Assembly (NCBI GenBank): GCA_034926635.1
Contig: JAYFQX010000006.1
Location: 1-64,000, forward strand
DNA from: Christensenella sp034926635
GTDB lineage: Bacteria > Bacillota > Clostridia > Christensenellales > Christensenellaceae
DNA length: 64,000 nucleotides
Reading direction: 5' to 3'
The position numbers were made by a program, and so were the translations under genes. Under the pieces are notes generated by a model. That model made no database searches and was not told the origin of the DNA. It was given only the letters and a program-made list of their open reading frames with translations. This document shows positions 50,008 to 59,475 of the stretch, piece after piece (positions within the stretch are counted from its first letter, which is position 1; each line of letters opens with the position of its first letter).

Positions 50008-50865
50008 TTATTTTTTGCGTTTGCGGGAGAGGGAAAGCATGGCAAGGGAAAAGAAGATTGCCGCAGTGACAGCCATTACAATGACGCAAACGGTAAGCGT
50101 GGTCTGTTGTCCGTTCCAATCAAAAGTAACGCCGAGCTCTGTTTTGAATTCACTGACAGCGCTTTGCGGCGCATTGGCAAAAGATACCTCCATGGGCTGC
50201 TGCATCATTACCGTGCGGAAATACGACGCGGAATAAGAGACGGGGAAGCATTTGACCACGGTTTGTACTGCCGCCGGAAGGCTGCCGATGGGGATATACA
50301 TTCCCGTCAAAAAACCGATCAGTGTGCCGATGAGGATGCTGGCGGCAGAATACGCGCTTTGACTGCGAAAAAAGGAAACCAATAGCAGCATAATGGAGCT
50401 GCTGGAGAGTACAGAGAGCAAAATCCCCCCCAAGGTAAGCAACAGGTTTTGGATGGAAAGAAGTTCGCCGCCGCACGCCACGATATAAATCTCGCCCACC
50501 ACCAGCGCGGCAAGGCTCATAATGACGCCGACTGCGATTGCGCTCAGAATGTATCCGCCTGCAATACTGCCGCGTTTTAGAGGAGAAACCGCAAAATCTT
50601 TCTCGATTTTTTTGGCGCGGTCGTCCACTAGCGTGCCAAACGCCCCCAGCGTGGAGGTCATAGAGACCACCGCCAGGATCCCCGCAACAACCCAGCTGCC
50701 CATCAGCGGCTCGATCCCCGGGACGTTCTCATTTCCGCTTGTCATGGAGTCGCCCAAAAACAGCGCATAGAGCCCGATGATAATAAGGACTGACAGCAGC
50801 GAGAAAAACACCGCGCCTTTGTCCCGGAAAAAAATTTTTAAGTTGCGTTTTGCCAGATTACTCAT
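50008..50865 (-). CDS. ABC-2 type transporter permease
   Basis: This 285-aa permease has six predicted spans: one near residues 17-35, a loop, then clusters near 55-75, 100-125, 135-160, 172-190 and 250-270. The arrangement is that of ABC-2 exporters of the drug-resistance type (short N-terminal NLAKRNLKIFFRDKG). It starts one base after the ATPase stop, so the pair forms one exporter. The substrate is unknown. Confidence 0.85.
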   Translation of the reverse strand: MSNLAKRNLKIFFRDKGAVFFSLLSVLIIIGLYALFLGDSMTSGNENVPGIEPLMGSWVVAGILAVVSMTSTLGAFGTLVDDRAKKIEKDFAVSPLKRGSIAGGYILSAIAVGVIMSLAALVVGEIYIVACGGELLSIQNLLLTLGGILLSVLSSSSIMLLLVSFFRSQSAYSAASILIGTLIGFLTGMYIPIGSLPAAVQTVVKCFPVSYSASYFRTVMMQQPMEVSFANAPQSAVSEFKTELGVTFDWNGQQTTLTVCVIVMAVTAAIFFSLAMLSLSRKRKK

Positions 50866-50866
50866 G

Positions 50867-51784
50867 TTAGTTTCTTACCTCCGCTCCCGTGATGTTTAAA
50901 AATACGTCGTCCATGGAACCGCGTCTGATCTCCATGCCAAGGATGTTATCTTTGTTTAATGCAATCAGCGGAATCGCATCCGCCGTATGCGCGAGCCGCA
51001 CGATATATTCTCCGCCCGCTCGTTCAAAGACGATGCCTGCCGCGCGAAGCGAACGCTCCATTTGTGCAGGGTCGTGTGCGCTCATGCGCAGGGTGTCTTT
51101 GGTATATCTTTCCTTTAAAGCGGCGGGGGTGCCTTTTGCACACAGTTTGCCGTGGTCGATGATGGTGATATAATCCGCCTGTGCGGCTTCTTCCATATAA
51201 TGCGTCGTCAGGAAAATCGTCATGCCGTTTTTCTCTTGCAGGCTGCGGATGGTCTCCCATACTTTTTTGCGCGTCTGCGGATCAAGCCCCGTTGTGGGTT
51301 CGTCCAAAAACAAAATCCGCGGCGCACTTAAAAGCGCGCGTGCAATGTCGGCTCTGCGCCGCTGTCCGCCGGAAAGCTTGCCGTAAGGACGGGTTAAAAA
51401 CTCCTCCCCAGCCACCGTGGCCACCGCGGTATCCACCGCATCCCGCAGAAGGTGCCGGGGAAGCCCGTAAAATCCGCCGCGCACCATCAGGTTTTCTTTT
51501 ACCGTCAAAAGCGGGTCAAGCAGGCTTTCCTGAAAAACAATACCCACATCCCTGCGGATCGCGTCGTCGTCTCTGCCAAGAAGATGTCCGCCGATCAAGA
51601 CTTTGCCGCCATCCGGTGCAAGCTGTGTGGAAAGCATATCGATGGTCGTGGATTTCCCCGCGCCGTTCGGCCCTAAAAACGCAAACAGCGAGCCTTCCTC
51701 CACATAAAAAGAAATGCCGTCCACCGCGCGCAGATTCCCGTAAGATTTTTGCAGATTTGTTATTTCAATGATGTTGCCGTTCAT
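50867..51784 (-). CDS. ABC transporter ATPase, DrrA-like
   Basis: This 305-aa ATPase has Walker A FLGPNGAGKSTTIDML, Q-loop VFQESLLDPLLTV, signature LSGGQRRRADIARAL, Walker B RILFLDEPTTGLDPQ and H-loop LTTHYMEEA. The C-terminal 90 residues form the extension seen in DrrA-type drug or lipid exporters. It is first gene of the four-gene operon ATPase - permease - LytTR - DUF3021, with the operator candidate about 70-100 bp upstream. Confidence 0.92.
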   Translation of the reverse strand: MNGNIIEITNLQKSYGNLRAVDGISFYVEEGSLFAFLGPNGAGKSTTIDMLSTQLAPDGGKVLIGGHLLGRDDDAIRRDVGIVFQESLLDPLLTVKENLMVRGGFYGLPRHLLRDAVDTAVATVAGEEFLTRPYGKLSGGQRRRADIARALLSAPRILFLDEPTTGLDPQTRKKVWETIRSLQEKNGMTIFLTTHYMEEAAQADYITIIDHGKLCAKGTPAALKERYTKDTLRMSAHDPAQMERSLRAAGIVFERAGGEYIVRLAHTADAIPLIALNKDNILGMEIRRGSMDDVFLNITGAEVRN

Positions 51785-51855
51785 AATTTTTTACTCCTTT
51801 GTTTGACTATCCTCATCCTAACAGGTGAAAAAAAGCAGTGCAAGCGGTTTTGCGC

Positions 51856-51884
51856 AAGATGCATTTTTGGACGGTAAGATGCAT
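51856..51884 (-). promoter_or_regulatory. Candidate LytTR operator: 9-bp direct repeat, 20-bp period
   Basis: AAGATGCAT occurs at 51856-51864 and 51876-51884, an 11-bp spacing. It stands in the promoter region of the operon that encodes the LytTR regulator. The 20-bp period is the same as in the repeats at 16984-17020, though the half-site sequence differs, as expected for a different regulator. Confidence 0.6.
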
Positions 51885-51896
51885 CAAAAAAACAAA

Positions 51897-51930
51897 AAAA
51901 GGCTTTCGCAGAGGTTTGCGAAAGCCTTTT
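51897..51930 (-). terminator. Terminator of the sugar isomerase-like gene
   Basis: A 14-bp perfect stem (AAAAGGCTTTCGCA / TGCGAAAGCCTTTT) with loop GAGGTT; on the - strand it is followed by a T-rich tract. Confidence 0.88.
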
Positions 51931-51945
51931 GTATGGATATCAAAA

Positions 51946-52926
51946 TCAGTCTTCGTGCGAGAACAGCTTGTCCTGACGTCCTTCATACGGCGCCTTGATC
52001 AGCAGCGGTTTTAGGAACGCGGCTGTTTTTTCTACGCCGTCCATGCGGCTCATGGTGACGTCCTCATGCTCGTAGCTCAGTACGCCGTTGTAGCCAACCA
52101 TGGAAAGCTCGGTGATGACGTCCTTCCAATTGGTCTGTCCCCAGCCGGGAATACGGAAACGGAAGGAGCGGTCAAGCCTGCGCATATCGCCCTGCATGAG
52201 CGCGCCGCCAAGCGGCATATTCTGTTTTACCATCTGCGCGTCTTTGGCATGCACATGGTAGATCCTGTCTTTTAGGCGGTCGATCAAAAGCTCGACGCTC
52301 AAACCAAGATACATCACATTGGCGGGGTCGAGGTTATAGCCGAGCGCCGGATGATAATCCACCAGCTCAAGCGCGCGTTCTGCGGTCAGCGTGTCGTATA
52401 CAAAGCTGTTGGGATGGATTTCAATGGCAAACCGTACGCCATATTCCTGAAATTTGTCCAGAATAGGGGTGAAGCGTTCCGCAAACTGCTCTTCATATTC
52501 CGCCCAGCCTTGTCCGTAGGGGAAGAAGAAGAAGCGTCCCCAGTTTTCCACGCCGGGGTAACCGACAACGGTTTTTACACCAAGCGCGTTTGCAGCCTGT
52601 GCCGTGCGGATCAGGCTTTCCGTGCCGTGCGCGATTTTCTCCTGCGGTGTGCCTTCATAGATAAAATCCGTGTCTTTGCCGGTCGGTCCCATGATGAGGA
52701 AGGAATCCGAATGATTGCTCAGCGCGCAGATATCCATGCCGTAGTCCGCCACCAGCTTCTTCAGCTTTTCGGCGTTGCCATTTTGCAGAATATCTTTTGT
52801 TTCAAACTGTCCGTTTCCCTCATACGCGGGAATTTCCAGAGATTCATAGCCGTAAGGCGCGATCATTTTGATGACGTCTTCCAGTTTCATCTCGGTAAAA
52901 TTCGCTGTAAAAAAACCTAACTTCAT
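51946..52926 (-). CDS. Sugar phosphate isomerase/epimerase-like TIM-barrel protein
   Basis: This is a 326-aa AP-endonuclease-2/xylose-isomerase-like TIM barrel. Recognisable strands and metal ligands include Glu in YESLEIPAYEG, His in CALSNHSDSF, Glu in FAIEIHPNSFVY, Asp in GYNLDPANVMYLG, His in YHVHAKDAQM and Glu in GVLSYEHEDVTM. It probably interconverts a sugar or inositol derivative. It stands alone, with its own terminator. The - strand promoter region near 53015-53025 has a TATAAT. Confidence 0.85.
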   Translation of the reverse strand: MKLGFFTANFTEMKLEDVIKMIAPYGYESLEIPAYEGNGQFETKDILQNGNAEKLKKLVADYGMDICALSNHSDSFLIMGPTGKDTDFIYEGTPQEKIAHGTESLIRTAQAANALGVKTVVGYPGVENWGRFFFFPYGQGWAEYEEQFAERFTPILDKFQEYGVRFAIEIHPNSFVYDTLTAERALELVDYHPALGYNLDPANVMYLGLSVELLIDRLKDRIYHVHAKDAQMVKQNMPLGGALMQGDMRRLDRSFRFRIPGWGQTNWKDVITELSMVGYNGVLSYEHEDVTMSRMDGVEKTAAFLKPLLIKAPYEGRQDKLFSHED

Positions 52927-53095
52927 GTGATTTGCCTCCTTGTATTCCTTTTCTTGTGTGAGCGCCGCAAATACGCAGCCGCATTCATGAACTGTTCACG
53001 CTTCTAAAATTTGATTTTATTATACCATGCTTTTGATAAAAAAAGAATATTTTTGTAAAAAAATGATAAAAAGAAGAAACAACAAAAATTTGGCG

Positions 53096-54787
53096 CTATT
53101 TCTTCTTTTTTTTGCCGGAACGTACCACGGAGATCACAAGTCCCAGCACAATAATGACGGAGATCAGCAAGCCCGCAACCAGCGCGAGCGTACTCAGGTT
53201 ATAAACGTCTGTATCAGATTTTCCAAAGCCGGCGGTACCAAGCCCGATGATCACGCCGGACATCACGATGCACACGGCAAGCAGGACTACGGCAAAGGAG
53301 AGGCGGTTGAACACCCCCTCGATATTTTTTTCCATTTTTTCAAGGTTCCTGACCTTCAGCTCTATGGCATAATCGTTTTTGCGCAGCTTGCGCAATAAAC
53401 TGATCGCGGTTCCCGGCGCAGTGCGTACAATGTCCGCGCAATCCATGGCCAGGGTACGCATCTCGTTTTTAAAATCGTCTGTCTTGACATAATCCTTGAG
53501 AATGCCTTTTACTGTTTTTTCGGCAATGGCAAGGATGTTGACGGACGGGTCAAGCTCCTCGACGACACCCTGTGCGGTGCCAAGTGACTTTGCCACCAGC
53601 GTAAACTCGCGCGGGATGCGCATTTTATAATCGCTCGCAAGCTGGAACACGCTGGTAAAGACGTTCGCGATCTTGACATCCCCGAGAGGGACATAAAGGT
53701 ACTCGTCCAGCAAAATATCAAGCGAATGCTCAAATTCTTCCAGGTTAACGTCCGCATCGGCGGTATCCATATCCATGATGCCCTGCGCCACCTTGGCAGT
53801 ATTGCGCGTTGCAATGCCCAGGACAAGGGAATTTAGCTGTCGGCGAAAGCGGTTGTTGACGGTGCCAAGCATCCCAAGGTCAATAAACTCGATGTTTTTC
53901 CGGTCTACCACAAACACGTTGCCGGGGTGCGGATCGGCGTGAAAGACGCCGTTTTCCAGAATTTGTTTGAGCAGGGAAGTGACAAAGATATGCGCGATCT
54001 CTGAGGTATTCACACCAGCCTCTGTTAAAGCGGGGAGGTTGTTGATTTTGATACCTTGCACATAATCCATGGTCAGAACCTTGGAGGTGGTATAGACCCA
54101 TTTGATTTTAGGAACACGGATGTGCGACTGGTTCTTGACGCTTTCGCGAAAAAAGTCGGTATTTTCGCCTTCCTTGGTGAAGTCGATCTCCTGCTGCATA
54201 GCGCGGCGGAATTCCGCGACCATCCCGGTAAAATCGTACATCTGACCGTATTTGGAATACTTATCCACAAATTTTGCGAGCTTTTCCAAAATATTAAGGT
54301 CGGTTTCAATGCTCGCGCGAATGTTGGGGCGCTGCACCTTGACTGCCACAAGCGGACCCGACCAAAGACGCGCACGGTAAACCTGCGAGACGGATGCCGA
54401 AGCGATCGGCGTATCGTCAAATTCCGCAAACAGATTTTCTATGGTGTCGCCAAGCTCCGTTTCAATCACCTCGCGCGCTTCAACAAAAGAAAACGGCGTT
54501 ACGGAATCCTGCAGCTTTTGCAGTTGCTTCGCAACGTTTTCCGTCACGATATCCGTGCGTGTGGAAAGAATTTGCCCCAGCTTGACAAATGTCGGGCCAA
54601 GCTGTTCACAGGTGATACGGATGCGCTCTCCCACGGAGGGCATATTATGTTTTTGTTCACTTTCAAAAATCTTCTGCGGCTTTTTGCTGAGCGCGGATTT
54701 CACAAACAAAAACCCAAGCCCGTTGCGGTTAAAAGCCGACAGGATCTCCCTATAACGGTGAAAATATGCGGACGCGATAACGCTCAC
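53096..54787 (-). CDS. ABC1/AarF/UbiB-family kinase-like protein
   Basis: This 563-aa protein has the atypical kinase features of the family: KxGQ in FVKLGQILSTRTDI, an Ala-rich nucleotide loop with PIASASVSQVYRARL, Lys in VAVKVQRP, and HADPHPGNVFVVD followed by FIDLGMLG. Two spans lie at the C-terminus (residues about 495-515 and 530-550). Family members support quinone or lipid homeostasis. The GTG at 54787 is the first codon after an in-frame stop, with AAGGGG abutting, so the start is somewhat uncertain. The phasin-like gene lies 70 bp upstream. Confidence 0.88.
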   Translation of the reverse strand: MSVIASAYFHRYREILSAFNRNGLGFLFVKSALSKKPQKIFESEQKHNMPSVGERIRITCEQLGPTFVKLGQILSTRTDIVTENVAKQLQKLQDSVTPFSFVEAREVIETELGDTIENLFAEFDDTPIASASVSQVYRARLWSGPLVAVKVQRPNIRASIETDLNILEKLAKFVDKYSKYGQMYDFTGMVAEFRRAMQQEIDFTKEGENTDFFRESVKNQSHIRVPKIKWVYTTSKVLTMDYVQGIKINNLPALTEAGVNTSEIAHIFVTSLLKQILENGVFHADPHPGNVFVVDRKNIEFIDLGMLGTVNNRFRRQLNSLVLGIATRNTAKVAQGIMDMDTADADVNLEEFEHSLDILLDEYLYVPLGDVKIANVFTSVFQLASDYKMRIPREFTLVAKSLGTAQGVVEELDPSVNILAIAEKTVKGILKDYVKTDDFKNEMRTLAMDCADIVRTAPGTAISLLRKLRKNDYAIELKVRNLEKMEKNIEGVFNRLSFAVVLLAVCIVMSGVIIGLGTAGFGKSDTDVYNLSTLALVAGLLISVIIVLGLVISVVRSGKKKKK

Positions 54788-54857
54788 CCCTTAATCGTCT
54801 GAATTTTATGCCGGGCGCCCCAAAAAAGAAAGGCGCGTATAAGGCGCGTCGTGCCGG

Positions 54858-55172
54858 TTATTCTGCGTCCTTTTTATTTGCAGCTGCGATTTCTTCACGG
54901 ATGATCTCGCGGATATCTTCTTTGGAAACACAGCACGAAGACGAAAGACCAACCTCCTGAAGAGCAGTCCTTACCTCGCCGGTCACCATATCGTGCAGTT
55001 CTTTGCGCTGCTCATCGCCTTTTTTCATCAAATCGTTGGCAAAGCTTTGCGCGTCCTTTTTCTGGACTTCGCCTTTCTCCACCATCTTTTCCACCATTTG
55101 CTCGATTTTTTCGCGGGAATACGCAAAAAGCCCCATGCCGAAATTGATGCTGTCTTCTAAAATATTTGCCAT
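54858..55172 (-). CDS. Phasin-like coiled-coil protein
   Basis: This is a 104-aa helical protein: LEDSINFGMGLFAYSREKIE, QMVEKMVEKGEVQKKDAQSF, then a charged coiled coil and an EDIREIIREEIAAANKKD end. It matches phasin/PhaF-like proteins that often stand next to UbiB-type kinases in Firmicutes. ATG 55172 follows AAGGAGGTC; the longer reading upstream is not protein-like. It probably heads an operon with the kinase gene. Confidence 0.8.
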   Translation of the reverse strand: MANILEDSINFGMGLFAYSREKIEQMVEKMVEKGEVQKKDAQSFANDLMKKGDEQRKELHDMVTGEVRTALQEVGLSSSCCVSKEDIREIIREEIAAANKKDAE

Positions 55173-55251
55173 AATAAAGACCTCCTTAAGTCTTTCCCGG
55201 AAATGCCGCGCCTTTTGGGAAACAACGACATTTTGATCCGGTATGCTTATT

Positions 55252-55279
55252 ATTATAATACAAATCAGAAATAAGTAAA
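55252..55279 (-). promoter_or_regulatory. Probable promoter of the phasin-UbiB operon
   Basis: On the - strand TTTACT and TATAAT are separated by 16 bp, about 80 bp before the phasin-like start. Between 55280 and 55573 nothing gene-like is seen. Confidence 0.45.
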
Positions 55280-55573
55280 CCTTAAGCATGGCGGATTCAA
55301 ACGACACGGTTTTAAAAAAAGAATTTTCCGCATGGCAGCGTGATGCTCGTCCGGCTTGACCTGTAAAAAAACTTTTTTTAAAAATTCTTTGACCTGAAAC
55401 ATTTGGACTTTTACTTTGCTGCAAGGCAGAGGAACGCTGAATAGCAGGGCTGTTGTAACGGCAATATGACAACGGACAAAAAGACTTTGTTTCAGGCGTG
55501 TTGGCTTCAGTCCGGCATGCTTAGGTCTCTTCGTGAAGGCACAAAAAAGAAAATAAATTCATTAAAAAGTGTT

Positions 55574-55602
55574 TTGAGGGTACCAAAAAATGTTATTATA
55601 AA
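55574..55602 (+). promoter_or_regulatory. Promoter of the hybrid sensor kinase gene
   Basis: TTGAGG (55574-55579), a 17-bp spacer and TATAAA (55597-55602). The 120-bp leader that follows shows no gene. Confidence 0.5.
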
Positions 55603-55724
55603 TTGATATATTGTATTTGGTGCAGTTTTACATTCCGTCGGCGTAAAAAATTTGCGCTTTGCAGGACGGCTCTCCGCATAGATAAAAAAATTAAAAACGA
55701 GCGGCAGGCTTCGGAGTATTGTAA

Positions 55725-58700
55725 ATGGGAAAAAAGCTTAAAAAAATAGTGTGGATCGTTTTATGCGCGCTTCTTATCTGTGCGCCTTTTTGTGTTGCAC
55801 ACGCCTCGCAGACGGGGGGCAGGCAGGTAAAAGTTGGGTTTTATGCCATTGACGGCTATCAGATGATCGACGAAGACGGCAAAAAGAGCGGTTATGCCTA
55901 TGAATATTTGCAGCACATGAAGCTTTATACGGATTGGGAATATGAATATGTGGGTTATGATTCAAACCTTTCGGATACGCTGGGGATGCTGGAAAATGGG
56001 GAAATAGATCTCCTGATTTCAACAATAAAAACCCCGGAAAGAGAAGAAATCTTTGGCTTTTCAGACCGCGCTATTAGTACGTCGGCATCCAATCTGCTGG
56101 TTAAACAGGGCAACATGAAATATGTTTCGGAGGATTACGGGACATATAACGGGATGCGTGTAGGGCTTATCATGGATTCAGCGCAAGTGCAGAATTTGGC
56201 AGATTTTGCGCAGGAAAAGGGTTTTACCTATCAGCCGGTTTATTACCCAAATGCGCAGGAGGTGCTAAATGCATTGCAAAGCGGCGAAGTCGACGCAGCC
56301 GCATTAACAAACCTGATTTACAGCGATGGCGTAAGCGAGTTGGCGCGTTTTTCCGCTAAACCCGTCTATGTTATGGTGCGTAAGGATGATGAAGAACTTT
56401 TGTCCGAAGTCAATTTCGCACTCAAACAAATTGATGTTTATGAGCCCGGGTTGGAAGAGATGCTCTATCAAAAATATTATACGGAGGGTCGTCAAAACAA
56501 GACTGCCTTCACACAAGAGGAAATGGATTATATCAGGGAGTGTAATCAAAAAGGCATGGTATTTCAGGCGCTTTTAAACCCTGACCGCTATCCATATTCT
56601 GATTTTAAAGACGGCGAGGCGACCGGGATTATCGCAGACCTTACCGCACAGATCCTCGCGCGTACCGGGCTTTCTGTAGAGATCGTTGACGCGGGTACGC
56701 GGGAAAATTATCAAAAACTGATAGCAAGCGGCTCCTATGCGCTTATTTTAGATGCCATTTATAATTATAATAATGCGGAAAGCGTAGGCTATACGCTTAC
56801 CAATCCCTATTATTCTGCTTCTATCTCCCGGGTAACAAAAAAGGATCATTCCGAAGGCTATTCCAAAATCGCTGTCATCAGCTATTCGGATATTGCACAG
56901 GAATATGTTCCCGCTGTCTCCCCCGGTGCGCAGGTTTTTTATTATGATAACGTGCAAGAATGTATCGACGCAGTATTATCCGGGACATGCGATGCAACCT
57001 ATCTTTATACGCGGACTGCCCAAAACGTCATTTATCGCGATTCTACCAACAGACTAGCAAGCGCGGAGATGCCGCTTTATACCACGAATTTTTCAATCGG
57101 GATCAGCGATGACGAAGATATTTTGCTGAAATCAATTTTCAATAAAGCGGCGATGGGCATCAGCGAAACCGATATTGCCAACATAGAAACACAGTATGCG
57201 GATTACCCTGTGCGAAATTTGACGTGGCTGCAATATTTGTATAACAATCCAGAGATCGGCCTTGTGAACATGATCCTTATTTTTGTCGCAATTTTGGCGA
57301 TAACCATGCTGTGCGTCGGCAGGAAACACAGACGTATCGAGCAAAACAGGCTGCGTGAATATCAAAAGCTTCTGTATTATTTATGTCTGACCGACACCGA
57401 GGTTATGGAATTTGATATTGATAACAAGGTTTGGTACCGGTATACCGCAGACAGTAAAGATATGCACTGCGTTACCCTGCCCTATGATGATGAAAAAGTG
57501 AAGCAGAGGATTTTTTCGGGAGACAGAAAGAGAATTTCTGACTTGTTTGAAGACGCTACCATCCTCAAGATCTGTGAGGGGAAGGAATCCATCTATTTTG
57601 AGGCGCGGTATATTGAAGAAGGCGGAGAATATCGCTGGTATGCATATAATGTCCTCGGCATCCGCGAGGGGGCAAACATCACCAAAAATGTGATGGTTTT
57701 CCGGCGCGATATCCAGCAGGCGAAGATGGAAGAAGAGCGCCAAAAAGCGATTTTGATAGAGGCGCTGGATGCGGCAAAACAGGCAAGCGCTGCAAAAGGC
57801 GTATTCTTATCGCATATGAGCCACGAAATCCGTACCCCGCTCAATGTGATCATCGGGTATAACACGCTTGGGTATAACCAAATTAATAAGGCGCTGGAAG
57901 AGAAGGAAGATTGCCTGGAAGCGGCACAAAAAGTAAAAGGGAATCTGGAAAACGCTATCCGTGCCAGCAAATACCTGATGGCTGTCATCAACAATATCCT
58001 CGATTTTTCTGCGATTGAAACAGGAAAGATGAGACTTTCGGTTCAACTGTTCGATATTTCGGATATGCTGCAGTCCATGGAAGCAATGTTCCGTTCTATC
58101 GCGGAAGAAAAAGGCGTTGCGCTGCATATAGAGACCAGGGGGATTACAGACAGCTATGTTGCGGGCGACGAGGTCAAGCTTTCGCAGGTGTTGATCAACA
58201 TTCTCAATAACGCCATTAAATTTACGCCTCGCGGGGGGAGTGTTACGCTCACAGTTTCCGAAGAAAAACGGGCGGAAGATACGGTCTATTTGCGTTTTTG
58301 CGTGAAGGATACGGGCAGGGGAATTTCCGCAGAGTTTCTGCCGCATATTTTTGAACCGTTCCGCCAGCAGGAAAACGTGAAAGCGGAAGGGTTCCCGGGC
58401 AGCGGGCTTGGGATGCCCATCACCAAAAACATCCTTGCGCTGATGAACGGCGTCATCCGTGTGGAGAGCATCGAAGGAAAGGGAACATCCGTTACGATGG
58501 ATATCCCGTTCAGCCGGAAGTATACCAGGCAGTCAGCCGGAGAATATCATTTTTCGCATTTGCGCGCGTTGGTGATCGACAGTGACAGCGTCTCATCCCA
58601 AGGTACGCGTAAAATGTTGGGGAGCTACGAGGTAAAAAGCGACGCGGCCTTAAGCGCAGACGTTGCTCTGGAAAAAATTGCGGAATCAAAAACGAAGGGA

Positions 58701-59360
58701 CACGAATATGATTTTTGCCTGATCAACGCAAAAACGCATTTGGTGCCGCTGATGGAATTTTTGCGCAGCCTACGCGCGGTGGGCGACAAGAATTTGTTTC
58801 TGATTCTGTACCAGTCCAAAGATGCGGAAGAGGAGCGTCAGGCGCTTGCATCAGGCGTGGATATGGTGGTGACAAAACCGCTGGAGCTGCAATCGATCCT
58901 CGATATTCTCATTTCTGTGGATCTGAAAAACGACGCCGCGCAAACAGAAGGGAACATAAGAGAAGAATCATTGCAAGACGTGCGCATCCTTGCGGTGGAA
59001 GATAATGATTTTAACCGGGAAATATTGGTGTCGCTGCTGGAAGATGCGGGGTACCATGTAGAGGAAGCGGTAAACGGCAAGCAGGCGGCAGAGATGTTTG
59101 CACAGTCGCCGCCCGGAACCTATCAGCTTATTCTGATGGATATTCAAATGCCGGTGATGGACGGCTATCAGGCGGCAAGGGCGATCCGCAGTTCCGCGCA
59201 TCCGCAGGCAAAGGATATTCCAATTCTCGCGATGACAGCGAACGCCTTTAAGGAAGACGTTGCGAAATCTATTTCTGCAGGCATGAATTATCATATTTCC
59301 AAGCCGGTGGAAGCAAAATTGTTGTTTGAACTGCTGAAAAAATATTTACAAGGAGAATAA
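55725..59360 (+). CDS. Hybrid sensor histidine kinase with two solute-binding domains
   Basis: This 1211-aa BvgS-like sensor has a signal/anchor (residues 5-27), two extracytoplasmic SBP_bac_3-type domains (residues about 35-260 and 270-495), a span (residues 512-532), a PAS-like region (residues 545-670), and a kinase core with phospho-acceptor His700 (FLSHMSHEIRTPLN) and an ATPase N box near 828 (NILNNAIKFTPRGG). The first receiver (residues 942-1060) has Asn where the Asp should be (YDFCLINAK). The second (residues 1085-1208) is intact, with Asp1139 in LILMDIQMP. It probably senses amino acids or similar solutes; the output partner is not encoded nearby. Confidence 0.9.
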   Translation: MGKKLKKIVWIVLCALLICAPFCVAHASQTGGRQVKVGFYAIDGYQMIDEDGKKSGYAYEYLQHMKLYTDWEYEYVGYDSNLSDTLGMLENGEIDLLISTIKTPEREEIFGFSDRAISTSASNLLVKQGNMKYVSEDYGTYNGMRVGLIMDSAQVQNLADFAQEKGFTYQPVYYPNAQEVLNALQSGEVDAAALTNLIYSDGVSELARFSAKPVYVMVRKDDEELLSEVNFALKQIDVYEPGLEEMLYQKYYTEGRQNKTAFTQEEMDYIRECNQKGMVFQALLNPDRYPYSDFKDGEATGIIADLTAQILARTGLSVEIVDAGTRENYQKLIASGSYALILDAIYNYNNAESVGYTLTNPYYSASISRVTKKDHSEGYSKIAVISYSDIAQEYVPAVSPGAQVFYYDNVQECIDAVLSGTCDATYLYTRTAQNVIYRDSTNRLASAEMPLYTTNFSIGISDDEDILLKSIFNKAAMGISETDIANIETQYADYPVRNLTWLQYLYNNPEIGLVNMILIFVAILAITMLCVGRKHRRIEQNRLREYQKLLYYLCLTDTEVMEFDIDNKVWYRYTADSKDMHCVTLPYDDEKVKQRIFSGDRKRISDLFEDATILKICEGKESIYFEARYIEEGGEYRWYAYNVLGIREGANITKNVMVFRRDIQQAKMEEERQKAILIEALDAAKQASAAKGVFLSHMSHEIRTPLNVIIGYNTLGYNQINKALEEKEDCLEAAQKVKGNLENAIRASKYLMAVINNILDFSAIETGKMRLSVQLFDISDMLQSMEAMFRSIAEEKGVALHIETRGITDSYVAGDEVKLSQVLINILNNAIKFTPRGGSVTLTVSEEKRAEDTVYLRFCVKDTGRGISAEFLPHIFEPFRQQENVKAEGFPGSGLGMPITKNILALMNGVIRVESIEGKGTSVTMDIPFSRKYTRQSAGEYHFSHLRALVIDSDSVSSQGTRKMLGSYEVKSDAALSADVALEKIAESKTKGHEYDFCLINAKTHLVPLMEFLRSLRAVGDKNLFLILYQSKDAEEERQALASGVDMVVTKPLELQSILDILISVDLKNDAAQTEGNIREESLQDVRILAVEDNDFNREILVSLLEDAGYHVEEAVNGKQAAEMFAQSPPGTYQLILMDIQMPVMDGYQAARAIRSSAHPQAKDIPILAMTANAFKEDVAKSISAGMNYHISKPVEAKLLFELLKKYLQGE

Positions 59361-59475
59361 GCGGGCGTTTGCAGGTCCGGGCGTGTTTTTTGCCCGTGGC
59401 GGTATTTGCAGGAGCGCCGCAGGCAAGTTATACTGGATTTATACGATATCAATGATAAAGGCGGGAATGGGTACG

